44,941 bases of DNA from contig JAJTHE010000020.1 in assembly GCA_021298815.1 (NCBI GenBank), positions 1-44,941 of the forward strand, read 5' to 3'. The notes below the pieces were generated by a model that was not told where the DNA came from, made no database searches, and saw nothing but the letters and a program-made list of their open reading frames with translations. Shown piece by piece: positions 24,790-31,974 of this stretch. Both the position numbers and the translations under genes were made by a program. Positions within the stretch are counted from its first letter, which is position 1; the number at the start of each line of letters is the position of its first letter. The DNA is from Betaproteobacteria bacterium. Lineage in GTDB: Bacteria; Pseudomonadota; Gammaproteobacteria; Burkholderiales; CAIKXV01.

Positions 24790-25218
24790 ATGAAGCGCGA
24801 AACGATCCTTCCCTGGGAGATGCACAAGGAACACCGCACGCCCTACGTGCCGGCGATCAAGGTCGAAGGGGGCTCGCTGCTGTTCATGTCCGGGATGGGG
24901 CCGCACAAGCCCGACCACAAGCATCCGCACGTGCCCGAGGAGTGGGTGCTGCCCGACGATGCCGGTGCGCAGGCGCGCATGGTCCTCGAGAAGATGAAGC
25001 GCATGGTCGAAGCCGCCGGCGGTGAGTTCCGCAACATCGTGAAGATCACACGCTACCTGAAGAACATCGACGACCAGGACAAGGTGAACGAACTGATCCA
25101 CGAATACTTCGGCGACGACCTGCCCTGCAGCACCACGGTGCAGGTCTCGGGCTTCGTGGTACCGACGATGCTGCTCGAGATCGACGGCTGGGCGGTGATC
25201 CCGGATCGAAAGGCGTGA
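24790..25218 (+). CDS. RidA/YjgF/Rid-family protein
   Basis: A 142-residue Rid-family protein. It has the family pattern LLFMSGMGPHKPD, DDAGAQARMVLEKMKRMVEA, FRNIVKITRYLKNIDDQDKV, the signature end CSTTVQVSGFVVPTMLLEID. RidA proteins hydrolyse reactive enamines and imines to keto acids; more distant Rid members work in catabolic operons. The key arginine of true RidA (in the C-terminal P-x-R-x pattern) is replaced here by S-T-T-V, so it is probably a divergent Rid subgroup without standard imine deaminase activity. It ends the Bug-dehydrogenase-Bug run and is convergent with the sirtuin gene, nine bases apart. Confidence 0.87.
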   Translation: MKRETILPWEMHKEHRTPYVPAIKVEGGSLLFMSGMGPHKPDHKHPHVPEEWVLPDDAGAQARMVLEKMKRMVEAAGGEFRNIVKITRYLKNIDDQDKVNELIHEYFGDDLPCSTTVQVSGFVVPTMLLEIDGWAVIPDRKA

Positions 25219-25227
25219 CGGCCGGCT

Positions 25228-26004
25228 TCAGCCGCAGATCGCCGGCAGGATGTCGCCGATCGAACCGGCGAGCACCGCGTCCGCGATGTCGTCGAACGGC
25301 GTCGGCTGCGCATTGACGATGACCAGCTTCGCATCGAACTGCTTCGCGACCGGCACCACGCCGGCGACCGGATAGACCTGCAGCGTCGAGCCGACCGCCA
25401 GCATCAGGTCGCATTCCTGCGCGCAGCGCATCGCACGCTCGATCACGCCCGGCTTCAGCGACTGTCCGAACGAGATCGTGTCGCTCTTCAGGATGCCGCC
25501 GCATTCGGTGCAGGACGGGTCTTCCTCGCCGGCCCGCAGCCGCTCGGCCACCGCCTCCATCGGCCCGCGCCAGTCGCACTGCAGGCAGGCGACGAACAGC
25601 ACCGTGCCGTGCACTTCGACCACCCTGCCCGCGGAGTTGCCTGCCTTCAGGTGCAGTCCGTCGATGTTCTGCGTGATCAGCGCATGCAGCTTGCCGCGTG
25701 CCTCCAGCGACGCGAGGGCCAGGTGGCCGCGGTTGGGGGATGCGGTCCAGGCCGGATGGGCCAGCCGGTTCTGCCAGGCGAGCCGCCGAACCTCCGGGTC
25801 GGAGACGTAGTAGCGGATGTCGGACAGCTTCTCGGCCTTGGGATTGGTGGTCCATACCCCCTGCGGCCCGCGAAAATCGGGGATGCCCGATTCGGTCGAG
25901 ATGCCCGCGCCGGTAAGCACGGTCACCTTCCGCGCAGCATCGATCCATCCGCGGACGCGGGCGATCGACGCGGGGTCGGGCATTGCGCTGGACGAAGGAG
26001 CCAT
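25228..26004 (-). CDS. NAD-dependent protein deacylase, Sir2 family
   Basis: A 258-residue sirtuin. All signature parts are visible: GAGIS at residues 32-36 (TGAGISTESGIPDFRGPQGV), QNID at 112-115 (ITQNIDGLH), the catalytic H132 (VEVHG), and the zinc cysteines C140, C143, C165 and C168 (CLQC, CTEC). It removes acyl groups from lysines using NAD+. It is the last gene of a minus-strand run, 48 bases after a Bug gene. Such small sirtuins often regulate acyl-CoA synthetases; no such target is in the window. Confidence 0.94.
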   Translation of the reverse strand: MAPSSSAMPDPASIARVRGWIDAARKVTVLTGAGISTESGIPDFRGPQGVWTTNPKAEKLSDIRYYVSDPEVRRLAWQNRLAHPAWTASPNRGHLALASLEARGKLHALITQNIDGLHLKAGNSAGRVVEVHGTVLFVACLQCDWRGPMEAVAERLRAGEEDPSCTECGGILKSDTISFGQSLKPGVIERAMRCAQECDLMLAVGSTLQVYPVAGVVPVAKQFDAKLVIVNAQPTPFDDIADAVLAGSIGDILPAICG

Positions 26005-26052
26005 GGCCGGATGGTAGCGCCCGGTGCCGCGGCGTGCAGCGGTGCAGGCCGG

Positions 26053-27066
26053 TCAGTCTGCCTTGATGCCTGCCGCGGCGACGATCGCCCCGATGTCCTG
26101 CGCCTCGCGCGCCAGCATCGCGCCGAACTGGGCACGCGTGGTCTTCACCGGCAGCAGGCCGACGCCGTTCATGCGCTCGCGGATCTCGGGCTCGTCGACG
26201 ATCGACGCGAGTTCCTTCGCCAGGCGCTCGATGATCGCCGGGTCGGTCTTCGCCGGCGCGAACAGGCCGAACCAGGAATGGAAGTCGACGCCCTTGAACT
26301 CGGCGGTCTCGGCCAGCGCCGGCACGTCCGGCAGGAACTGGAAGCGCTCGCGCGAGGTGACCGCCAGCGCCTTGATCTTGCCCGCGCGCACCTGCGTCTG
26401 CACCAGCGAGTACGGCATCACCGCGAGGTCGATGCCGCCGGCCTGCATGTCGATCACGATCTGCGGTCCGGACTTGTACGGCACGTGCGCCATGTCGAGC
26501 TTGCCGCGGTGCTTCACGATCTCGCCCAGCACGTGCAGGAAGCCGCCGACGCCGTCGCTGGCGAAGTTGAACTTGCCGGGCTGGGCGCGCGCGAGCTTCA
26601 CGAACTCGGCGACGCCGGACGCCGGGAAGTCCGGGCGTGCCACCAGCACGTAGGCCGAGTTGCCGACCCAGGCGACCGGTTCGAGGTCCTTCAGGGGCTC
26701 GTACTTCGTCGTGGCGGGCGCGACCTGCTTGCGCACGGTGATCGGCGCCGCCGGCACGAACAGCAGCGTGTAGCCATCGGCCTGCGCGCCCACCACCCGC
26801 TGCGTCCCGATGGTGCCGGCGACGCCGGCGACGTTCTCGATCAGCACCGGCTGCTTCACCCGTTCGGCCAGGCGCGACATGAATACGCGCGCCGTCACGT
26901 CGACGCTGCCGCCGGCGGCGAACGGCACCATCACGCTGATCGGCCGTGACGGATACGGCGTCTGCGCGAACACGTTGCCGGACAGCAGCGCCAGCGCAAG
27001 CAGCGCGAGCAGTGCGGTGATCGGCGGCAGGAGGGTCGCGAGTACCTTGTCTGTCCAGTGTCGCAT
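26053..27066 (-). CDS. Bug/TctC-family solute-binding receptor
   Basis: A 337-residue periplasmic receptor. The signal region is strongly hydrophobic (LPPITALLALLALALLSGN then VFAQ). The mature part begins YPSRPISVMVPFAAGGSVDV and continues KQPVLIENVAGVAG, ADGYTLLFVPAA and AHVPYKSGPQIVIDMQAGG. The start at 27066 is chosen as the methionine directly before the signal peptide; the frame is open further upstream. It follows an amidohydrolase gene by 109 bases, so it may import the substrate of that enzyme. Confidence 0.92.
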   Translation of the reverse strand: MRHWTDKVLATLLPPITALLALLALALLSGNVFAQTPYPSRPISVMVPFAAGGSVDVTARVFMSRLAERVKQPVLIENVAGVAGTIGTQRVVGAQADGYTLLFVPAAPITVRKQVAPATTKYEPLKDLEPVAWVGNSAYVLVARPDFPASGVAEFVKLARAQPGKFNFASDGVGGFLHVLGEIVKHRGKLDMAHVPYKSGPQIVIDMQAGGIDLAVMPYSLVQTQVRAGKIKALAVTSRERFQFLPDVPALAETAEFKGVDFHSWFGLFAPAKTDPAIIERLAKELASIVDEPEIRERMNGVGLLPVKTTRAQFGAMLAREAQDIGAIVAAAGIKAD

Positions 27067-27175
27067 GGCGAGTCTCGGGGTCGGGAGTGCAGTGAAGCCG
27101 GTGCCCTGGATCAAGCAAGGTGCGTGCCGACGCGCCCGGTTGCCTGCGGTGGCGATCCGGCCCGGCGCGGCGTGT

Positions 27176-28624
27176 TCAGCCGACGGCGGCATCGAAGCGC
27201 TTCATCAACGCCGGCAGGTGGCGGTCCAGGCCGGCCCGGACTTCGTCTTCATCGATCGTCAGGAACACGCGCTCGCGCATCACCACCCGGCCGTCGATCA
27301 CGACGCTGCGCACGTTCGCCCCGGTGCTGGCGCTCGCCAGCGTGAACATCGGATCGTGGTTCGGGTACTGGTCGGGCGTGCCGGCATCGACCAGGATGAA
27401 GTCGGCCAGCCGCCCGGGCGCGAGTTGCCCGGCCTCGTCGCCCAGGCCTGCGAGCCGTACGCCGCCGCGCACCGCGACCGCGAGCAGTTCCTCGCTCGAC
27501 ACCACGCCGCGATAGTGGTTCGGCGTGCCGTGCACCAGTTGCTGGCCGATGCGCGCCGCATGCGCGACCTGGAACAGGTCGAGCGGGCCCCAGGAACCGG
27601 CGCCGTCGGTGCCGAAGCCGACCGGCACGCCGCGCCGGATCATCTCGAGCAGCCGCGGCACGCCGACATGGTAGTTGTTGAACGCACAGTGCGCGACCGC
27701 GACCTTGCGCGCGACATACAGCTCCATCTCCTCGACCGACAGCAGCACCGAATGCGCGGCGAGCAGGTGCGGCCCGAGCACGCCCAGCGAATCTAGGTAC
27801 TCCGCGGGCCGCTGGCCCCAGCGAGCGAGTGCGTAGTCGATCTCGTAGGCGCCCTCGGCCAGGTGCGTATGCAGCTTCACGCCGTGTTCCACCGCGAGTG
27901 CGGCCATCTCGACCTGCAGCCTTTCGGTGCACACCATGATCTGGCGCAGGGCAGGCCAGGCGCGCACGCGTGGATGCTTCGACCAGCGCTTCACCAGCGA
28001 CTCGGTGCGGCGCAGGGCGTCGCGCGTGGTCATGCGCATCGAGGGCGGTACCGAATCGTCCGCGTCGATGGTCGAGTACGCGACCACGCCGCGGATACCG
28101 ACCGCATCGGCGGCCTCGCCCATCGCGTCGGGATGCGGGCCGCCGGCCTCCAGGAAACAGGTGGTGCCGACGCTGACCATCGCCAGGTAGGCGCAAAGGC
28201 CGGATTGGCGGATGTCCTCCTCGCCGAGCATCGCCTCGTACGGCAGGTAGTAGTTGCGCCAGGGCGGCATCTTCAGCGTCTGCGTGCGCGACAGCTGTAC
28301 CAGCTTGCCGCGCAGGAACTGCTGCGCGGTATGGAAATGGCAGTCGGTCAGGCCGGGCATCGCGACCTGGCCGATGGCATCGAGGACGGTGACCGCGCGG
28401 AAGCGCGTGCGTGCCTCGCGTGCGCTGCCGATCCAGGCGATGCGATTGCCCTCGACCGCGATCGCACCATCGGCGATCACGGTTCCAGCATCGTCGAACG
28501 CGACGACGGTGGCGCCGGTCACCAGCAGGTCTACCGGGCGCGGTGCACCGTTGCCGGCCTGCGGCGGCGGCCCTCCCGGCTCGCGCGTCCGGGCCTCCTT
28601 CCCCGCCGCCTTCCCGGTGGCCAA
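27176..28624 (-). CDS. Metal-dependent amidohydrolase (TRZ/ATZ, MtaD-like)
   Basis: About 480 residues of the amidohydrolase superfamily. Metal ligands are visible in MPGLTDCHFHTAQQFLRG (H-x-H), KLHTHLAEGAYE, LLAAHSVLLS and GFGTDGAGSWGPLD. The N-terminal beta part reads LLVTGATVVAFDDAGTVIAD and the C-terminal part LAPGRLADFILVDAG. Relatives deaminate or dechlorinate N-heterocycles such as S-adenosylhomocysteine, guanine or triazines; the substrate is not known. No ATG is available: TTG at 28624, two bases after the oxidoreductase stop and behind AGGGTG, is the likely start. A GTG at LLVTGA is a less good alternative. Confidence 0.87.
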   Translation of the reverse strand: MATGKAAGKEARTREPGGPPPQAGNGAPRPVDLLVTGATVVAFDDAGTVIADGAIAVEGNRIAWIGSAREARTRFRAVTVLDAIGQVAMPGLTDCHFHTAQQFLRGKLVQLSRTQTLKMPPWRNYYLPYEAMLGEEDIRQSGLCAYLAMVSVGTTCFLEAGGPHPDAMGEAADAVGIRGVVAYSTIDADDSVPPSMRMTTRDALRRTESLVKRWSKHPRVRAWPALRQIMVCTERLQVEMAALAVEHGVKLHTHLAEGAYEIDYALARWGQRPAEYLDSLGVLGPHLLAAHSVLLSVEEMELYVARKVAVAHCAFNNYHVGVPRLLEMIRRGVPVGFGTDGAGSWGPLDLFQVAHAARIGQQLVHGTPNHYRGVVSSEELLAVAVRGGVRLAGLGDEAGQLAPGRLADFILVDAGTPDQYPNHDPMFTLASASTGANVRSVVIDGRVVMRERVFLTIDEDEVRAGLDRHLPALMKRFDAAVG

Positions 28625-28626
28625 GC

Positions 28627-29601
28627 TCAGCGCACCCTGACCACGATCTTGCCGACCATCGCGCTCGACTCCATGCAGTCGCGCGCAGCCGGGATCTCGT
28701 CGAAGCCGAACTCGCGGTCGATCACCGGATCGAAGCTGCCGGCGGCGATCGCCGGCATCACGTCGCGGGCGAAGCCAGCCGCCGCGTCGGCCTTTTCCTG
28801 CGCGGTCAGCTTGGCGTTCGAGATGCCGAAGATCTCCAGGCGTCCGGCATGGACCGCGCCCAGGTCGATCTCGGCGCGGAGCGCGCCGTCGACATAGCCG
28901 ACCACCGCGATGCGGCCCTTGCGCGCCGCCGACCGGATGCATTCCGCGAACTGCGTCCCACCGACCAGGTTGACTGCGAGGTCCGCGCCATGGCCGCCGG
29001 TGGCTTCCATCACCTTCGCGGCGAAATCGCCACCACGCGTGTTGATCGCCACGTCGAGGCCGAGCGCCTTGATGCGTTCCAGCTTGGCGGCGGAGCCCGA
29101 GGTGCCGATCGACTTCGCGCCGAGCAGCTTCGCCAGCTGGACGCAGGCCACTCCCGCCCCGGCCGACACGCCGGTGATCAGCAGCCATTCGCCCGTCGCC
29201 AGCCGGCCATAGGGCGGATAGAGCATCTCGTAGGCGGTGATGTAGGAGATAGGGATCGCCGCGGCCTGCTGCCAGGACAGCCGCGACGGCATCGGCATCA
29301 CCTGCGCCGCGTCGAGCGTCGCGTACTCGGCGAAGCCGCCGCGCGAACGGCCGAACACCTTGTCCCCCGGCTTGCAGTTGGTGACGCCGGCGCCGATGGC
29401 ATGGACGATGCCGGCCGCCTCGTTGCCGCCGATCTTCTCCGGCCCGCCGTGCACCGCACCGCCGACCACCAGTTCGCCACGGTTCAGTGCCGAGGCATGC
29501 ACCTCGATGATGACTTCGCCCGGCTTCGGTTGCGGCACGGGTACTTCGCGGTACTCGATGACCGCCTTGTGGTCGCGGGTGACGATCCAGCAGGATTTCA
29601 T
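28627..29601 (-). CDS. Zinc-type alcohol dehydrogenase / quinone oxidoreductase (MDR family)
   Basis: A 324-residue medium-chain dehydrogenase/reductase. It has the GroES-like half (PKPGEVIIEVHASALNRGEL, PGDKVFGRSRGGFAEYA) and a Rossmann half (ITGVSAGAGVACVQLAKLLG). Catalytic zinc ligands are absent, so it belongs with the quinone-oxidoreductase-like members that use NADPH. The nucleotide motif is S-A-G-A-G-V in place of the usual A-A-x-G-x-V. The start follows GGGAAGAAAG. The next gene, an amidohydrolase, starts two bases after its stop. Confidence 0.9.
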   Translation of the reverse strand: MKSCWIVTRDHKAVIEYREVPVPQPKPGEVIIEVHASALNRGELVVGGAVHGGPEKIGGNEAAGIVHAIGAGVTNCKPGDKVFGRSRGGFAEYATLDAAQVMPMPSRLSWQQAAAIPISYITAYEMLYPPYGRLATGEWLLITGVSAGAGVACVQLAKLLGAKSIGTSGSAAKLERIKALGLDVAINTRGGDFAAKVMEATGGHGADLAVNLVGGTQFAECIRSAARKGRIAVVGYVDGALRAEIDLGAVHAGRLEIFGISNAKLTAQEKADAAAGFARDVMPAIAAGSFDPVIDREFGFDEIPAARDCMESSAMVGKIVVRVR

Positions 29602-29660
29602 GCTTTCTTCCCTTTCAGCATCGGCATGATGCGCAGTGCGTTGTCGCGGTCGATGGCCAT
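29598..29660 (-). CDS. 20-residue ORF overlapping the oxidoreductase start
   Basis: A mini-ORF, MAIDRDNALRIMPMLKGKKA, whose TGA overlaps the oxidoreductase ATG (ATGA). The frame is open back to the CinA stop (AARRTHPFTAARR before the ATG), and the text has the look of the C-terminal tail of an amidohydrolase-2 protein. It may be the remnant of a lost gene that now serves to couple translation. No strong ribosome site of its own. Confidence 0.3.
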   Translation of the reverse strand: MAIDRDNALRIMPMLKGKKA

Positions 29661-29699
29661 CCGCCGCGCGGCGGTGAACGGATGCGTGCGCCGCGCGGC

Positions 29700-30227
29700 T
29701 CAGCGCGGCGGCGGCAGCCCTTCCAGCGTCTCGGCCATCAGCAGCAGCGCTGCCGCGGCGAACGCCTGCATGTTGCCGAGCCGGTCGGTGCTGCCGGTCT
29801 CGAGGGTGCGCGAGCGTTCGCCGATCGTGCCTGCGGGTGCGTCCAGTCCCGGGCCTGCCACCGCGACGCAGACATGGCCGGCGGCGTCGCCGTACTTGTT
29901 GCCGGTCGGGCCGGCCGCGCCGGTCTCGCCCAGGCCCCAGTCGGTCTCGAAATGGGCGCGCAGCGTCCGTGCCTCGAACCGCGCGTAGGCTTCGGTCGAT
30001 GCGCGCATCGAATCGAGCTTCGCGAGGTCGACGGCCTTCAGTGACAGAAGCGCGTTGCGGGTGTAGACGACGAGTCCGCCGCGGCAGTAGGCGGATGCGC
30101 CGGGGACGGCCAGCAGCGCCGCGGTGATCAGTCCGCCGGCGGCGGACTCGCCGACCGCGATGGTCTGGCGGCGCGCCTTCAGCTGCATGGCGACGCGGTG
30201 GGAGAGTTCGAGCAGAGGTTCGATCAT
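29700..30227 (-). CDS. CinA C-terminal-type nicotinamide-nucleotide amidase (PncC)
   Basis: A 175-residue stand-alone CinA C-terminal domain. It shows TIAVGESAAGGLITAALLAV, GASAYCRGGLVVYTRNALLS, and LGETGAAGPTGNKYGDAAGH. The enzyme deamidates nicotinamide mononucleotide to nicotinate mononucleotide, recycling NAD; this single-domain form is close to PncC. The start at 30227 overlaps the stop of the preceding gene (ATGA) and has AAGGA upstream. Sharing a transcript with a sirtuin further down, which releases nicotinamide from NAD, would make sense; the link is inference. Confidence 0.88.
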   Translation of the reverse strand: MIEPLLELSHRVAMQLKARRQTIAVGESAAGGLITAALLAVPGASAYCRGGLVVYTRNALLSLKAVDLAKLDSMRASTEAYARFEARTLRAHFETDWGLGETGAAGPTGNKYGDAAGHVCVAVAGPGLDAPAGTIGERSRTLETGSTDRLGNMQAFAAAALLLMAETLEGLPPPR

Positions 30228-30679
30228 CGAGCGTCCTTGGCGGTGTCCTGGGTGCGGCGTCGGGCGAGGTCGTTGCCGCTGCGCGGGTGCACGACCAGCC
30301 GCGTGCCCGGCCGCAGCCCCCGCTCGATGCCGGTGCGCGCATCGGTCGCATGCAGAACGATGTTCAGGTGGTTGGGGAAATGGCATTCATCGAAGCCGGC
30401 GACGGTGCCGACCTCGCGGCCATCGACCTCGACCACGTCGCCACGTACCAGTACGCCTGCGGCATCGAACTCGACGAAGCCGAGGAAGCGGCAGCGCTGC
30501 ACGGCGGTGCCCGGCCCTGCGCCATCCTCGTCGGTGACGATGAGTTCATGGACGTCGCCGCGCCGGATGCAGCGCGTCGGTGCCGCGATCAGCGCGAAGC
30601 CGCGATCGTCGCGCGACAGTGCCATCACGCCGACGAAGCGGCCGCCGAACGGCGCGCGCAGGATCGCCGGTACGCCCAT
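30224..30679 (-). CDS. Conserved protein of unknown function
   Basis: A 151-residue protein, predicted beta-rich, with GVPAILRAPFGGRFVGVMAL near the start, then FALIAAPTRCIRRGDVHELI, RCRFLGFVEFDAAGVLVRGD and HFPNHLNIVLHATDARTGIE. I cannot assign a family with confidence; it may correspond to a DUF often found beside catabolic genes. The reading frame is open to 31015, but the start at 30679 is chosen because upstream the translation turns into low-complexity V-P-x-P repeats. It overlaps CinA by four bases. No signal peptide. Confidence 0.65.
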   Translation of the reverse strand: MGVPAILRAPFGGRFVGVMALSRDDRGFALIAAPTRCIRRGDVHELIVTDEDGAGPGTAVQRCRFLGFVEFDAAGVLVRGDVVEVDGREVGTVAGFDECHFPNHLNIVLHATDARTGIERGLRPGTRLVVHPRSGNDLARRRTQDTAKDAR

Positions 30680-30752
30680 CTCGCCGGTGGCGAACGGATC
30701 ACGTGAAACGCGGGACGGGTCTTCGGGCACGGGTCGGGTCGGCAGTGCGATC

Positions 30753-30788
30753 GGTACGGTTGGTGCGATTGGTACGACTGGTACGAGT
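30753..30788. repeat. Tandem 9-bp repeat, four units
   Basis: Four consecutive 9-mers follow the pattern GGTRCGRYT (GGTACGGTT, GGTGCGATT, GGTACGACT, GGTACGAGT). They lie in the 296-base gap between the unknown gene (minus) and the Bug gene (plus), where no other gene or clear promoter was found. Confidence 0.6.
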
Positions 30789-30975
30789 GGACGGAAGTGT
30801 AAGGCCTGCGCTGCATGCAGGTGTACGGCACTCGCGGCGCTTGGTACATTCCGGCTGCCAATCGATGCCGGCCCCACACAACGAAAACAATGGGTCCGGT
30901 CGCGGCATGCGCGCCGGGCGCCATCGATCCTTTCGCCGGCGCCAGCCTGCCGCATGAAACCCCGGGGAGGAGTGG

Positions 30976-31962
30976 ATGCGCATTCGATCAGTTCGCGCCG
31001 CAGCGCTTGCGGCATCGGTCATCGGCCTGTCTGGCCTGTTCGCGGCTCAGGCGGTCTCCGCCCAGGCCTTCCCGTCCCGGCCGCTGCGCTGGATCGTCGC
31101 GGTGCCGCCGGGCAGCACCAACGACCTGATCTCGCGGCTGGTCGCGCAGCGGCTCGCCGAATCGGTCGGCCAGCCGGTGCTGGTCGACAACCGCCCCGGC
31201 GGCGCCTTCGTGATCGCCAGCGACATCATCGCGCGCGCCGCGCCCGACGGACATACCGTCGGCACGCTGCTCACCCCGCACGTGGTCAACCCGTTCGTGA
31301 TGAAGGACCTGCCCTACGACACCCTGCGCGACTTCACGCCGGTGTCGAACATGGTGATCGTGCCCGGCGTGCTCACCGTGCATCCGTCGGTGCCGGCGAG
31401 CACCCTGAAGGAATTCATCGCCCATGCGAAGTCGCGCCCCGGTGCGTTGAACTACGGCGTGCCGGGACAGCTCACCTCGGGCCACCTGTCGGTCGAGATG
31501 ATGAAGGTGATGGCCGGCATCGACGTGACCTATATTCCGTACAAGGGTGGCGCGCCGGCGATCGCCGACCTGATCGCCGGGCAGATCCAGCTGCTGATCA
31601 GTGGCCCGCCCGGCGTCCTGCAGCACATCAGGACCGGACGCCTGAAGGCGATCGCGACCACGGCGACGAAACGCTCGCCGGGCATGCCCGACACGCCGAC
31701 CTTCGCCGAGTCGGGGCTGCCCGGCTACGATACCTACGAGTGGTATGGCGTCTTCGCGCCGGCGAAGATCCCGAAGGACGCGCTCGACCGGCTCGGCCGC
31801 GAGGTGGCGCGGATCGTGAAGTCGCCGGAGCTGGCCGAGCGGCTGGGTGCGCAGGGCGCGATCCCGGTCGGAGACACGCCGGCCGAGTTCGATGCCTTCA
31901 TCCGGCGCGAGATGCAGGTCTGGGGAAAGATCGCGAAGCAGGTCGGGCTGAAGCCGAACTGA
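30976..31962 (+). CDS. Bug/TctC-family solute-binding receptor
   Basis: A 328-residue periplasmic receptor. The signal peptide (ALAASVIGLSGLFAAQAVSA) precedes FPSRPLRWIVAVPPGSTNDL; then GQPVLVDNRPGGAF, ADGHTVGTLLTPH, YGVPGQLTSGHLSVEMMKVM and TYIPYKGGAPAIADLIAG. GGGGAGGAG stands before the ATG. It is convergent with the MmgE/PrpD gene, 12 bases apart, and has no other partner on its strand. Confidence 0.93.
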   Translation: MRIRSVRAAALAASVIGLSGLFAAQAVSAQAFPSRPLRWIVAVPPGSTNDLISRLVAQRLAESVGQPVLVDNRPGGAFVIASDIIARAAPDGHTVGTLLTPHVVNPFVMKDLPYDTLRDFTPVSNMVIVPGVLTVHPSVPASTLKEFIAHAKSRPGALNYGVPGQLTSGHLSVEMMKVMAGIDVTYIPYKGGAPAIADLIAGQIQLLISGPPGVLQHIRTGRLKAIATTATKRSPGMPDTPTFAESGLPGYDTYEWYGVFAPAKIPKDALDRLGREVARIVKSPELAERLGAQGAIPVGDTPAEFDAFIRREMQVWGKIAKQVGLKPN

Positions 31963-31974
31963 TCCGCGCCTGCT

